A stretch of DNA of 64,000 nucleotides from Rhodocyclaceae bacterium (GCA_016702335.1 JADJEF010000020.1:1364001-1428000), one strand, 5' to 3'. Positions 8,326 through 17,696 are shown, numbered from the stretch's first letter. Numbers and translations are program-made. Notes: generated from the letters alone by a model not told the origin.

Positions 8326-9672
8326 TTACTTCCCGATGCAAAACGACGAGAAAATGCGCCCCAGCAGATCGTCAGCTGAGAACTCCCCCGTGATCTCTGC
8401 CAAGGCCCCCTGAGCCAGCCTTAACTCCTCAGCGCATAACTCCAGCTGACCCAACAATTCCTCAGCCAACACTGCTCGCTCATCAGCACATACCAACGCA
8501 TGAATGTGCCGTTCCCGCGCCAAGATGACATCCTCACCAGAACCCGACCATCCGGAAACCCGCTTCAGCTCGGTCCGCAAAAGATCGACCCCCTCGCCAC
8601 TTTTTGCCGACAGTCGTACATGCACATGGTCACCAGCAACAAACCGCGTGGGGTCGAGATGAGCTATGTCACATTTGTTCTCGATGATTAGTCGCTCGAC
8701 CCCCTTGGGAAGGCGCGCCGAAATGCTATCGTCCAAACACACTAAACCGGTCCGGCTATCGACGACATGAAGGACCACATCAGCCTTTTCAATCTCGAGC
8801 CATGCTCTCTCGATTCCCATGCGTTCTACCTGATCGTTAGAGTCACGCAACCCAGCCGTGTCAATAATGTGCAAAGGTATGCCGTCGATTTCTATTGCTT
8901 CACGAAGCGTGTCGCGGGTTGTTCCGGGTACTTCCGTAACAATTGCCCTATCTAGACCAGATAGGCTGTTTAGCAAAGACGACTTCCCAACGTTAGGAAC
9001 ACCCACCAGTACCGCGTGCATGCCACTACGCAAAATAGACCCCTGTCGCGAACGCCGTAGCAATCCAGCCAAGTCAGCACGAAAACATTTGAGGCGTTGC
9101 GCCGCGTCCGTATCCCGAATGAAGTCAATCTCTTCTTCAGGAAAATCAAGCGTCGCTTCGATCAATATGCGCAGGTCGGTCACCTGCCCAACCAATGAAT
9201 GGACTGCCTGAGAAAATTCTCCAGACAAAGATCGAACTGCGGAGCGCGCAGCCGCAGCGGTAGTGGCATCAATAAGATCGGCTACTGCCTCTGCTTGCGC
9301 GAGATCGATTTTGTCATTGAGATAGGCCCGCTGGGTAAACTCCCCTGGCCGCGCCAATCGGGCACCCAGCTCCAGACAGCGGGTCAGCAGCGACTGCATG
9401 ACCGCAGGGCCACCGTGCCCCTGCAACTCAAGAACATCTTCACCGGTGAATGAGTAGGGGGCGCCAAAATAGATCAGCAAACCCTGGTCGATTATCCCTC
9501 CGTCGCGATCCCGGAAGTCGGCGTTGGTGACACGGCGGGGTGCGGGCATCTTTCCCGCCAACGCAACAACTATATCGCCCAACCGGCGACCGGACACCCG
9601 AACCACTCCGATCCCACCCCGCCCCGGGGGAGTTGCAATCGCAACAATGGTATCAGGGTGGTAGCTACGCAC
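8326..9672 (-). CDS. mnmE: tRNA modification GTPase MnmE (TrmE)
   Basis: 448-residue GTPase partner of MnmG. The N-terminal formyl-THF-binding domain includes YSFTGEDVLELQGHGGP. The G domain has GVPNVGKSSLLN, and the C-terminal CIGK motif carries the catalytic Cys. GTG 9672 is the only plausible start (MRSYHPDTIVAIATPPGRGG). A diverged copy of the 27-bp repeat lies in the N-terminal domain and encodes RRVTNADFR, between conserved segments of the family. Confidence 0.96.
   Translation of the reverse strand: MRSYHPDTIVAIATPPGRGGIGVVRVSGRRLGDIVVALAGKMPAPRRVTNADFRDRDGGIIDQGLLIYFGAPYSFTGEDVLELQGHGGPAVMQSLLTRCLELGARLARPGEFTQRAYLNDKIDLAQAEAVADLIDATTAAAARSAVRSLSGEFSQAVHSLVGQVTDLRILIEATLDFPEEEIDFIRDTDAAQRLKCFRADLAGLLRRSRQGSILRSGMHAVLVGVPNVGKSSLLNSLSGLDRAIVTEVPGTTRDTLREAIEIDGIPLHIIDTAGLRDSNDQVERMGIERAWLEIEKADVVLHVVDSRTGLVCLDDSISARLPKGVERLIIENKCDIAHLDPTRFVAGDHVHVRLSAKSGEGVDLLRTELKRVSGWSGSGEDVILARERHIHALVCADERAVLAEELLGQLELCAEELRLAQGALAEITGEFSADDLLGRIFSSFCIGK
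9511..9537 (+). repeat. 27-bp dispersed repeat, diverged copy in mnmE
   Basis: CCGGAAGTCGGCGTTGG, then TGACAC, then GGCG. It has two mismatches to the consensus and is antisense to mnmE, in a frame-preserving position. Confidence 0.75.
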
Positions 9673-9703
9673 GACCCAGGGGCGCTAATCGACTAAAAAT
9701 ACG

Positions 9704-11332
9704 CTACGCCGATGCGCCCGAGTCAATCATGCGGTTGATCTGCCACTGCTGAGCGATCGAAAGCAAGTTATTCACGGTCCAGTAGAGAACCAATCCAGCC
9801 GGAAAAAATAAGAACATACCAGTAAAAATAATTGGCATGATCGCCATGACTTTCGCTTGAATGGGGTCGGGCGGAGTTGGGTTGAGCTTGGTTTGAACCA
9901 CCATCGTCACGCCCATGATGATGGGAAGAATGAAATAAGGATCTTTCACAGACAGGTCCGCAATCCAACCTAACCACGGTGCGTTGCGCATTTCCACAGC
10001 GCCGAGCAATACCCAGTACAACGCTATAAAGACTGGAATCTGCACTAACACCGGCAAGCAACCCCCGAGTGGATTCACCTTCTCACGCTTGTACAACTCC
10101 ATCATTTCTTGATTCAAGCGGGCCTTGTCGTCCCCATAGGTCTCCTTGAGCTTCATGAGCTTTGGCGTCATTACACGCATCTTTGCCATCGACTTGTAGC
10201 TGGCGGCGGACAACGGGAAGAACGCCAACTTGAGCAATATGGTCAGCCCAATAATTGCCCAACCCCAATTGCCGCTCAAATCATGAAGGAACTGCAATAC
10301 CCAGAATAATGGCGCTGCGATCACCGTCAGCCAACCATAATCAACTACCAACTCTAGACCCGGCGCAATTTTGGCGAGCTTGTCCTGCTCCTGAGGGCCT
10401 GCGTATAGTGAAATGACATGCGACCCGTCGGCCGCCACAGGAGAGATGACACCGCTTGAAAAAACGTTGTCGCCCACCTTGCGCATATAAAACTCCCGCT
10501 CACCATCACCCGAGAGAATCCAAGCTGAAACGAAATAGTGCTGCACCATTCCCAACCAGCCATCAGATGACTTCGTCGCGTACTTGGCACTCCCGTCGGC
10601 AATGTCAGAAAACGCTACCTTTTGAAACTTTGCCGAATTGGTAAAAACAGCGGGGCCAGTAAATGTAGTGACGCCCATCATCATCGAGTTTGTATTGCCT
10701 TCGGCTGGCTTTCCATCACGCGTAATCTGGTGGTAAACATGAGTCCCACCTACCAAACCCGAATGGGCAATCTCAATCAAATAACTGCCACGCTTAAAGG
10801 TATAGGTTTTGGAAATTCGGTTGCCTTGATCCGAGATGGCCTCGAGGGTCGCCGTGATCTCACCCTCACCTTCCCCTAGGGTAAGTTCTTTCGCTGGTAG
10901 CTTCCAATTACTGCGGTGATTAGGCAAACCCTCCCCCAAGGCACCCGATTGGCCAAGGTAGACATGTGCACGGCCTGCATCAAATAGCACCACTGATTTG
11001 GTTGGATCAACGCTGTCTGGATGCTTGATCAACTCAAGCTCTACCAGATCGCCACCTTGGGCGGAGATCTTGGCGACATACAGATCGGTACGAACTACGG
11101 TAGTGTCCGCAACACCAATGACATCCTTCTCCGGCAAAGGGGCGACCAAAGCCGACGCACCACCACTAACAATTGGCTGCGCAGGCACACTACCCACCGC
11201 TCCCACCGGGCTACTTGAACTACTAGCAACAGATGTTGGTACCAAGGGTCTGCTTTGCTTCTGCCATGCCTCCCAAAGCATGATCAGCGAAAAACAAAAA
11301 ATCAGAGTAACGATCAGTCGACGATTATCCAT
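9704..11332 (-). CDS. yidC: Membrane protein insertase YidC
   Basis: 542-residue YidC/Oxa1 insertase of the gram-negative type. An N-terminal membrane anchor (MDNRRLIVTLIFCFSLIMLW) precedes a large periplasmic domain to about residue 340, then the conserved five-helix insertase core with GNWGWAIIGLTILLKLAFFPL and the hydrophilic-groove Arg region. It lies in the classic rpmH-rnpA-yidD-yidC-mnmE order. The gap to yidD is 16 bp. Confidence 0.97.
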   Translation of the reverse strand: MDNRRLIVTLIFCFSLIMLWEAWQKQSRPLVPTSVASSSSSPVGAVGSVPAQPIVSGGASALVAPLPEKDVIGVADTTVVRTDLYVAKISAQGGDLVELELIKHPDSVDPTKSVVLFDAGRAHVYLGQSGALGEGLPNHRSNWKLPAKELTLGEGEGEITATLEAISDQGNRISKTYTFKRGSYLIEIAHSGLVGGTHVYHQITRDGKPAEGNTNSMMMGVTTFTGPAVFTNSAKFQKVAFSDIADGSAKYATKSSDGWLGMVQHYFVSAWILSGDGEREFYMRKVGDNVFSSGVISPVAADGSHVISLYAGPQEQDKLAKIAPGLELVVDYGWLTVIAAPLFWVLQFLHDLSGNWGWAIIGLTILLKLAFFPLSAASYKSMAKMRVMTPKLMKLKETYGDDKARLNQEMMELYKREKVNPLGGCLPVLVQIPVFIALYWVLLGAVEMRNAPWLGWIADLSVKDPYFILPIIMGVTMVVQTKLNPTPPDPIQAKVMAIMPIIFTGMFLFFPAGLVLYWTVNNLLSIAQQWQINRMIDSGASA

Positions 11333-11348
11333 AGCAATTTAATTAGTT

Positions 11349-11579
11349 TCACGGGACTGGATCGTAGCCACCAGGATGCCAAGGGTGACATCGACCAATA
11401 CGGCGCAAAGCCAACGCGCCACCTACGACTACGCCATGCTTTCGCAAAGCCTCAATGGCGAAGGCAGAGCAACTCGGGTAGAAGCGACACCTGCTTCCGA
11501 TCCATGGACTGATGAAATACTTGTAGCAGCGAATAAGAAAAACCAGCGGTAGCGCGAGCAGTCTTGAAAAGTTCGTCAA
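11349..11579 (-). CDS. yidD: Membrane protein insertion efficiency factor YidD
   Basis: 76-residue small protein with the family core YKYFISPWIGSRCRFYPSCSAFAIEAL, including the three conserved cysteines, and the C-terminal RCHPWHPGGYDPVP. YidD helps YidC/Sec-dependent insertion at the inner membrane. Length and position between rnpA and yidC are typical. Confidence 0.96.
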   Translation of the reverse strand: MTNFSRLLALPLVFLIRCYKYFISPWIGSRCRFYPSCSAFAIEALRKHGVVVGGALALRRIGRCHPWHPGGYDPVP

Positions 11580-11593
11580 GGCTTTCCAATCAA

Positions 11594-11920
11594 CTATGTG
11601 ACCTGAAGAAATAGCTTCACGATTAGCGATTTAACCCACACCTTCTGATCTTCGCGCGACACCGGGAAATCTTTCATTGGTCTAGACACGCGCAGCACCA
11701 GATCCACTGCCGGCAACGTCTCTGCGACTGTCCTGAACGTTTCCCTAGCTTGCCTTTTGATCAAATTCCGATGAACCGCTCGCTTCGCGAATCGCTTTCC
11801 AACAACTAGTCCCAAACGAGCCATCGGATGGCCAGAAGCAAAACAGTACAGCTCAAAACAGGAACCCCGGATTTTTGCCCGCTGCTTCATGGCAGCCGAA
11901 AAATCGCTGGGGCTATGCAA
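11594..11920 (-). CDS. rnpA: Ribonuclease P protein component
   Basis: Protein subunit of RNase P, which trims tRNA 5' leaders. The RNR signature region is HRNLIKRQARETFR. From TTG 11920 the product is 108 aa (MHSPSDFSAAMK). No ATG or GTG exists in frame between the rpmH stop (11954) and this TTG. The upstream codons KFRFNQRL look like the conserved family N-terminus, so initiation may be at CTG 11945-11947. The start is therefore uncertain, but the gene is not. Confidence 0.93.
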   Translation of the reverse strand: MHSPSDFSAAMKQRAKIRGSCFELYCFASGHPMARLGLVVGKRFAKRAVHRNLIKRQARETFRTVAETLPAVDLVLRVSRPMKDFPVSREDQKVWVKSLIVKLFLQVT

Positions 11921-11953
11921 CCTTTGGTTGAACCGGAACTTTTCCAGAGTAAA

Positions 11954-12088
11954 TCACACGCTCAAGCGATGACGACCCTTAGCCCGGCGTGCAGCAATCA
12001 CTGCGCGCCCACCACGGGTGCGCTGACGAACCAGGAAGCCGTGAGTACGCTTGCGCCGAACGACGGAGGGTTGGTAGGTACGTTTCAT
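11954..12088 (-). CDS. rpmH: 50S ribosomal protein L34
   Basis: 44-residue basic protein starting at ATG 12088 with MKRTYQPSVVRRKRTHGFLV and ending GRHRLSV, the full L34 sequence. It is read directly from the minus strand and has the exact family length. It is first in the rpmH-rnpA-yidD-yidC cluster, with its promoter presumably in 12089-12220. Confidence 0.97.
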   Translation of the reverse strand: MKRTYQPSVVRRKRTHGFLVRQRTRGGRAVIAARRAKGRHRLSV

Positions 12089-12219
12089 GTCTAAATCTCT
12101 CTAATCAAACGAAAAACGCGTAATTACACCGCTTGCAGCAAGCTTTGTCAATGCTTTACCGTGTTTCATTTGCCTGAGTGAGTACGCGAAAGTTGCTTCA
12201 CCGTAAATAAACTTCAGCC

Positions 12220-12228
12220 TGTGGATAA
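12220..12228 (-). promoter_or_regulatory. DnaA box upstream of dnaA
   Basis: TGTGGATAA, the exact complement of the consensus TTATCCACA, in the rpmH-dnaA gap. It is about 100 bp upstream of the dnaA start and may mediate DnaA autoregulation. I see no other perfect box in 12089-12323. Confidence 0.8.
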
Positions 12229-12323
12229 GTCTAGTTGTTCCGGACTAAAATGAGCCTCGGCTCTGCAAGCCAACCTGCCAGCCACAAAGACGCTGGCATC
12301 GCTTGAACTATTTGGCTACCCCA

Positions 12324-13709
12324 ATGGAAAATTTCTGGTCGGCATGCCTGCTTCGTCTCGAGGCCGAGCTGCCTGCACAACAATTCAACACATGGATCAA
12401 GGGCTTGCGCCTGCACCCAAACACCACAGAGGGCAGCCTGACACTTTATGCCCCGAATCGTTGGGTAATGAATTGGGTCCGCGAACGCTGCCTTACCCAG
12501 ATTGAAACCGTCGCCAAAGATTACTTCCACAGTCCCGTTGTTATCGAGCTAGCCTACGAAGAGGCGCAACAAACTCAGCAGTTAGAATCGTTGGCGACCG
12601 ACGATTCATCAGAGAGTGCGAGCAAGCCGACAGCTACGGTGACGCCAAAGCTTACAAATCACGTACGACTCAGTGAGCCAGCTTATGAGAAGACGCGGTT
12701 AAACCCTGAGTTTACGTTTGATACGCTAGTCACCGGGCGAGCTAATGATCTAGCGAGGGCAGCTGCACACCAGGTTGCGCAAAACCCCGGGACTTCCTAC
12801 AACCCTCTTTTCATTTACGGGGGCGTTGGTTTAGGGAAAACTCATTTGATTCATGCGATCGGTAACGCAATTTACTTCGAGAACCCCCACCGAGAGATTC
12901 GCTATGTGCATTCAGAAGATTACTTTTCTGATGTCGTGCGTGCTTTCCAGCAGAAATCTTTCGAGACCTTCAAGCGCTACTATCGATCACTCGATTTACT
13001 GATGATTGACGACATTCAGTTCTTCAATAAGAAAGAAAGAACACAGGAGGAATTCTTCTACGCTTTCAATGCGCTGGTAGAAAGCAAAAAGCAGATCATC
13101 ATCACCTGTGACACTTACCCAAAAGACATTCAAGGATTGGAAGACCGTCTGATTTCAAGATTCGACTGGGGCCTGACGGTCGCGATCGAACCACCCGAAC
13201 TCGAAATGCGGGTCGCCATTCTAAAAAAGAAAGCTGAGGCAGAAAGCGCACGCTTGTCTGACGACGTCGCTTTTCTGATTGCAAAAAATTTACGTTCCAA
13301 TGTCCGAGAGCTCGAAGGTGCACTGAACCGAGTCATCGCGTATGCCCGCTTCCATGGCAAAGAAATCAATATAGATGTCGCAAAAGACGCGCTGCGTGAC
13401 ATCCTTGGAGCGACCAATCGACAAATTTCTCTTGAGTTGATACAGAAAACCGTCGCTGATTACTACCGCATTAAGGTAGCGGATATGTTCTCACAACGCC
13501 GAAACCGTGCCATTGCCCGACCACGTCAGATGGCGATGTGGCTTGCTCGAGAACTCACCGATCGCAGCCTCCCGGAAATTGGTGATGCCTTTGGAGGCCG
13601 CGACCACACCACCGTTCTTCATGCATGCCGAACCATAGGGGAACTTCGATTCAAGGACACCGTACTTAATAATGACGTACATGTCTTAATGCAAACAATC
13701 AAGGGATAA
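12324..13709 (+). CDS. dnaA: Chromosomal replication initiator DnaA
   Basis: 461-residue AAA+ initiator. The N-terminal domain begins MENFWSACLLRLEAELPAQQFNTWI. The Walker A is GGVGLGKTHLIHAIGN and the Walker B area is LLMIDDIQFF. The C-terminal DNA-binding domain has the signature GGRDHTTVLHACRTI. ATG 12324 is chosen over an in-frame TTG at 12303 because it matches the family N-terminus. It is divergent from rpmH and followed by the box-rich gap before dnaN. Confidence 0.98.
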   Translation: MENFWSACLLRLEAELPAQQFNTWIKGLRLHPNTTEGSLTLYAPNRWVMNWVRERCLTQIETVAKDYFHSPVVIELAYEEAQQTQQLESLATDDSSESASKPTATVTPKLTNHVRLSEPAYEKTRLNPEFTFDTLVTGRANDLARAAAHQVAQNPGTSYNPLFIYGGVGLGKTHLIHAIGNAIYFENPHREIRYVHSEDYFSDVVRAFQQKSFETFKRYYRSLDLLMIDDIQFFNKKERTQEEFFYAFNALVESKKQIIITCDTYPKDIQGLEDRLISRFDWGLTVAIEPPELEMRVAILKKKAEAESARLSDDVAFLIAKNLRSNVRELEGALNRVIAYARFHGKEINIDVAKDALRDILGATNRQISLELIQKTVADYYRIKVADMFSQRRNRAIARPRQMAMWLARELTDRSLPEIGDAFGGRDHTTVLHACRTIGELRFKDTVLNNDVHVLMQTIKG

Positions 13710-13917
13710 GCTGTGGGTAAAGCACCCGAATCACCTGAGCGTAATTTGTGGATAACTTACTCAAACGTCAAATTCGCCAAATCTATTCACAACTATCCAC
13801 AACATCAACAAGCAAGTCTCCACAGACTTAAAGTTACCTTAGTTATTTGATTTAATTAATAAAAAATACTTTATCAACAGGGACAGCAGAACATCATCAT
13901 CATCAGGAGTTATATAT
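13710..13917. other. Probable chromosomal origin oriC (dnaA-dnaN intergenic)
   Basis: 208-bp gap with several DnaA-box-like 9-mers. There is a perfect TGTGGATAA at 13747-13755, single-mismatch TGTGGGTAA at 13712-13720 and CTATCCACA at 13793-13801, and a weaker CTATTCACA at 13783-13791. They are followed by a strongly AT-rich stretch around 13843-13875 (TTATTTGATTTAATTAA region) that could be the unwinding element. A ribosome-binding site for dnaN (CAGGAG) lies at the right end. The assignment is by motif density and location. Confidence 0.8.
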
Positions 13918-15021
13918 ATGCTCTTATTTAAAGGCTTACGAGACCAACTTCTTTCGCCACTTCAGGCGGTTTGCGGCATTGTTGAAAAGCGACACACACT
14001 ACCAATCCTTTCAAACGTCTTGATGCAAAAAAAAGGGGATGTTCTCACTCTCCTAGCGACTGACATTGAAATTCAAATAACGACATCTACCATTGCCCCT
14101 GGTAGTGAAGATGCCTCTATCACCGTCGGAGCGCGCAAGCTGCAAGACATTCTTCGCTCCCTTGATGATGGCGTTGAGGTGAGCCTGGTTCTTGAAGACA
14201 AGCGCTTGCAATTGAAATCTGGAAAAAGTCGCTTCAATTTACAAACATTGCCAGCTGACGACTTTCCGCGCATGACGGTAGCTGACGGGCAGTCAACCCG
14301 ACTCCAATTTACTCAGGCCCAAATGAAGCGCTTGATTTCGTTGGTCCAGTGCGCAATGGCCCAGCAGGACATACGCTATTACCTGAATGGCTTGCTACTG
14401 GTTGCCAAAGCCAGTGATCTGATCGTAGTTGCTACCGACGGTCATCGCCTTGCCTATGCCAGTGAAACCATGGGTGAACCGTTGATACCTATTGAGGTGA
14501 TACTGCCCCGTAAAACAGTACTGGAACTTTCGCGCCAACTTGCTGATACGGAAGACCCCCTTGAAATCATACTTACGCCGACACAAGCAAGGTTTCGTTT
14601 CGGGAATATCGAGTTGGTTTCCAAACTCATTGATGGGAAGTTTCCCGACTACGAGAGAGTCATCCCCCAGAACCACAACAAAATACTGCCATTGAATCGC
14701 AACCGACTTCTACAGTCGCTACATCGGGTAGCTATTTTGACAAACGAGAAGTTTCGGGGGGTGCGATTGGTTCTTGCTACAGACAACATGAAAATCATGT
14801 CATCAAATTCCGACCAGGAAGATGCGCTTGAAGATGTTGAAGTCAGCTATAACCAAGAACCTTTAGATATTGGCTTTAACGTCACTTACCTTCTTGATGT
14901 GTTGAACAACGTCAACGACGAAATCATAGAGTTGCGCTTGGCAGATTCAAATTCCAGTGCGTTATTCACCATCCCAAATGATGATCACTTCAAGTACGTG
15001 GTCATGCCAATGCGTATCTAG
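13918..15021 (+). CDS. dnaN: DNA polymerase III beta sliding clamp
   Basis: 367-residue clamp, the usual length, made of three similar domains. It begins MLLFKGLRDQLLSPLQAVCG and ends with the conserved FKYVVMPMRI. It encircles DNA and tethers Pol III and other partners. ATG 13918 has CAGGAG 13 bp upstream. It is followed by gyrB after 9 bp; recF, often found between them, is absent here. Confidence 0.98.
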   Translation: MLLFKGLRDQLLSPLQAVCGIVEKRHTLPILSNVLMQKKGDVLTLLATDIEIQITTSTIAPGSEDASITVGARKLQDILRSLDDGVEVSLVLEDKRLQLKSGKSRFNLQTLPADDFPRMTVADGQSTRLQFTQAQMKRLISLVQCAMAQQDIRYYLNGLLLVAKASDLIVVATDGHRLAYASETMGEPLIPIEVILPRKTVLELSRQLADTEDPLEIILTPTQARFRFGNIELVSKLIDGKFPDYERVIPQNHNKILPLNRNRLLQSLHRVAILTNEKFRGVRLVLATDNMKIMSSNSDQEDALEDVEVSYNQEPLDIGFNVTYLLDVLNNVNDEIIELRLADSNSSALFTIPNDDHFKYVVMPMRI

Positions 15022-15030
15022 TAAAAATCT

Positions 15031-17508
15031 ATGACCACCGAAGATCCTAACGACAACCTGCCGGCATACGGCGAATCAAGTATTCAAATACTTGAGGGAC
15101 TTGAGGCGGTGCGCAAGCGCCCGGGCATGTATATCGGCGACACATCCGACGGTACCGGTCTGCACCATCTGGTTTTTGAGGTTGTTGATAACTCGATAGA
15201 CGAGGCACTTGCTGGCCACTGCGATGATATTTTGGTCACGATTCACACCGACAACTCGGTATCGGTGATTGATAACGGCCGAGGCATCCCAACGGGTGTC
15301 AAGATGGACGATAAACACGAGCCGAAGCGTTCTGCGGCAGAAATCGCCTTGACCGAATTGCATGCTGGTGGCAAGTTCAATCAAAATTCTTACAAGGTGT
15401 CTGGTGGCTTGCATGGAGTTGGCGTTTCCTGTGTAAATGCTTTGTCGCAGTGGTTACGGTTAACGATCCGCCGTGAGGGTAAAAAGCATTTCATGGAGTT
15501 TTGTCGCGGTGTCCCTGTAGAGCGCGCACTTGAATTGCGTGACGGTCTTGAAGTTTCGCCGTTGAAAGTCATTGGAACCACGGAAAAGCGAGGAACAGAG
15601 GTTCATTTCTTAGCTGATCTGGAAATATTCGGGAGCATCGAATTTCACTACGAAATTTTTGCCAAGCGTCTGCGGGAGCTGTCGTTTCTCAATAACGGCG
15701 TCAGCATCAAACTTGTCGATCAACGCCACGGCAAAGAAGAGCTATTTGCCTTTGCCGGCGGGGTTCGAAGTTTTGTTGAATACATCAACCGAAGCAAAAC
15801 TGTTCTCCACCCAACGGTGTTCTATTCGTCGGGTGAAGCCAAGGTAGGCGACACCGGCGTAACGATTGGTGTTGAGGTTGCAATGCAATGGAACGACTCC
15901 TATCAGGAGCAAGTCCTGTGCTTCACCAACAATATCCCCCAGTCAGACGGTGGTACTCACCTGACGGGTCTTCGAGCGGCAATGACGCGGGTAATCAACA
16001 AGTACATCGAAGAAAACGAAATCGCCAAAAAGGCCAAGGTGGACATTGCCGGTGACGACATGCGTGAAGGGCTAGCGTGTGTCCTTTCCATAAAAATGCC
16101 AGACCCGAAGTTTGCTTCGCAGACCAAGATGAAACTGGTTTCGTCCGAAGCGCGACCCGCAGTTGAAGATGTCGTCGCGCAAAAGCTATCCGATTTCTTG
16201 CTCGAACGACCGCTTGATGCGAAAGTTATTACGGGCAAAATCGTTGATGCAGCGCGAGCGCGCGAAGCCGCACGCAAAGCCCGCGAAATGACACGTCGCA
16301 AAGGCGTAATGGATGGCCTCGGCTTGCCGGGAAAGCTCGCTGATTGCCAAGAAAAAGATCCCGCCTTGTGCGAGGTCTATATCGTTGAGGGTGACTCCGC
16401 CGGCGGCTCCGCGAAGCAAGGACGTGATCGAAAGTTCCAAGCGATATTACCCTTGCGCGGCAAAGTGCTTAATGTGGAAAAAGCGCGCTACGAGAAACTG
16501 CTGTCGTCGGAGCAAATCGTCACACTGGTCACCGCCCTTGGTTGCGGGATAGGCAATGACGATTTCAATATCGAAAAGCTCCGCTATCACCGAATCATCA
16601 TCATGACCGATGCCGACGTTGATGGTGCTCACATCCGCACCCTGCTTCTCACCCTGTTATACCGTCAAATGCCAGCCTTGATTGAGCGTGGTTTTGTTTA
16701 CATCGCCCAACCACCTCTGTACAAAATCAAGCACGGCAAATCCGAGACCTACATAAAAGATGATCAAGAGCTAAACCAGCATCTACTCCGTCTTGCGCTG
16801 GATGGCGCTGAGCTATTGCCGAGCGCGGACGCCGCCAGTATCAAGGGTGACGCACTTGCGGAGCTCGCGCGCAGCTTCATTCTGGCGGAAGCCGTCATTC
16901 GACGGGTAGGTGATTTTATCGACCCAGTCATCTTGCAAGCCCTGCTCACAGTAGAAGTCATACTGGATGTTTCCGATCAAAACAACGCAGAACGAAGTGC
17001 CGCTTCACTCCAGGCAATTGCTGACGCGGGAAAGCACGTGCGTGCCCAGTTTGACGAACGTAGCGAAACGTGGATCATTTTGGTTGAACGCCAACATCAT
17101 GGAAACACAAAATTTGGCCGCATTGATTCGGCGTTTCTGGTCTCGGGAGATTATGCGCAGCTCAAGAAGACATCGCAGCTCGTCGCTGGACTGATCGGTG
17201 AGGGTGCGAAGATCAGTCGTGGTGAAAAATCTGCACCGGTAACTAGCTTTGCTGCCGCCATGCAATGGCTGTTAGGAGAGGTAGAGCGAGGTCTCGCGAA
17301 GCAACGTTACAAGGGTCTTGGTGAAATGAACCCGGAACAGTTATGGGAAACCACCATGGACCCAGCGGTGCGAAGGCTGTTAAGAGTACAGATAGAAGAC
17401 GCAATATCAGCCGACGAAATTTTCACCACGCTTATGGGCGACGATGTTGAGCCGCGGCGAAATTTCATTGAAAGCAATGCACTTTACGCACGCAATATCG
17501 ACGTCTGA
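15031..17508 (+). CDS. gyrB: DNA gyrase subunit B
   Basis: 825-residue ATPase subunit of gyrase. The GHKL ATP-binding domain includes EVVDNSIDEALAGHCDDI, and the TOPRIM metal site includes EGDSAGGSAKQGRDR and IIMTDADVDGAHIRTLLL. The roughly 150-residue insertion between TOPRIM and the C-terminal RYKGLGEMNPEQLWETTMDP is typical of long gram-negative GyrB. It is last in dnaA-dnaN-gyrB and is followed by a strong terminator. Confidence 0.98.
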   Translation: MTTEDPNDNLPAYGESSIQILEGLEAVRKRPGMYIGDTSDGTGLHHLVFEVVDNSIDEALAGHCDDILVTIHTDNSVSVIDNGRGIPTGVKMDDKHEPKRSAAEIALTELHAGGKFNQNSYKVSGGLHGVGVSCVNALSQWLRLTIRREGKKHFMEFCRGVPVERALELRDGLEVSPLKVIGTTEKRGTEVHFLADLEIFGSIEFHYEIFAKRLRELSFLNNGVSIKLVDQRHGKEELFAFAGGVRSFVEYINRSKTVLHPTVFYSSGEAKVGDTGVTIGVEVAMQWNDSYQEQVLCFTNNIPQSDGGTHLTGLRAAMTRVINKYIEENEIAKKAKVDIAGDDMREGLACVLSIKMPDPKFASQTKMKLVSSEARPAVEDVVAQKLSDFLLERPLDAKVITGKIVDAARAREAARKAREMTRRKGVMDGLGLPGKLADCQEKDPALCEVYIVEGDSAGGSAKQGRDRKFQAILPLRGKVLNVEKARYEKLLSSEQIVTLVTALGCGIGNDDFNIEKLRYHRIIIMTDADVDGAHIRTLLLTLLYRQMPALIERGFVYIAQPPLYKIKHGKSETYIKDDQELNQHLLRLALDGAELLPSADAASIKGDALAELARSFILAEAVIRRVGDFIDPVILQALLTVEVILDVSDQNNAERSAASLQAIADAGKHVRAQFDERSETWIILVERQHHGNTKFGRIDSAFLVSGDYAQLKKTSQLVAGLIGEGAKISRGEKSAPVTSFAAAMQWLLGEVERGLAKQRYKGLGEMNPEQLWETTMDPAVRRLLRVQIEDAISADEIFTTLMGDDVEPRRNFIESNALYARNIDV

Positions 17509-17545
17509 AATAGCATCGACTCCCGACGCTTGCCGTCAGACTCTG

Positions 17546-17584
17546 ACGTAAAAAAGCCCAAGCTTTGCTTGGGCTTTTTTACGT
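17546..17584. terminator. Bidirectional intrinsic terminator after gyrB
   Basis: Perfect 18-bp inverted repeat around a TTT loop. The core is AAGCCCAAGC / GCTTGGGCTT, flanked by an A-run on the left and a T-run on the right. It ends gyrB on the plus strand and, read the other way, sits 3 bp after the tRNA-Gly 3' exon, so it can also end the interrupted tRNA transcript. Confidence 0.93.
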
Positions 17585-17586
17585 CT

Positions 17587-17621
17587 TGGAGCGGGCGAAG
17601 GGAGTCGAACCCTCTTCATGA
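17587..17621 (-). tRNA. Interrupted tRNA-Gly(CCC), 3' exon
   Basis: 35 nt read on the minus strand: TCA (end of the anticodon stem), a TGAA variable loop, T-arm GAGGG-TTCGACT-CCCTT, acceptor CGCCCGC, discriminator T, encoded CCA. Joined to the 39-nt 5' exon at 20321-20359 it makes a 74-nt tRNA. The anticodon stem (TGAGC/GCTCA) and acceptor stem (GCGGGCG/CGCCCGC) then pair perfectly. Confidence 0.9.
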
Positions 17622-17624
17622 GTC

Positions 17625-17659
17625 GGGTAAGGAGGTGACCTCGCGGCCACCCCCTCCCC
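17625..17659 (-). other. Group II intron domain VI with branch-point A
   Basis: Minus-strand hairpin: GGGGAGGGGGTGGCC, loop GCGA, then GGTCACCTCCTTACCC. The unpaired A in CCTTACCC (position 17628) is followed by six nucleotides (CCCGAC) to the intron end, the expected spacing for lariat formation. Confidence 0.82.
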
Positions 17660-17662
17660 TAA

Positions 17663-17696
17663 GAACCGTACGTGCAAGTTTCCCTGCATACGGCTC
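17663..17696 (-). other. Group II intron domain V (catalytic hairpin)
   Basis: 34-nt minus-strand hairpin: GAGCCGTATGCAGG, GAAA tetraloop, CTTGCACGTACGGTTC. This is the domain V sequence class seen in bacterial introns with chloroplast-like maturases. It holds the catalytic metal site and lies 20 nt after the maturase stop codon. Confidence 0.92.
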
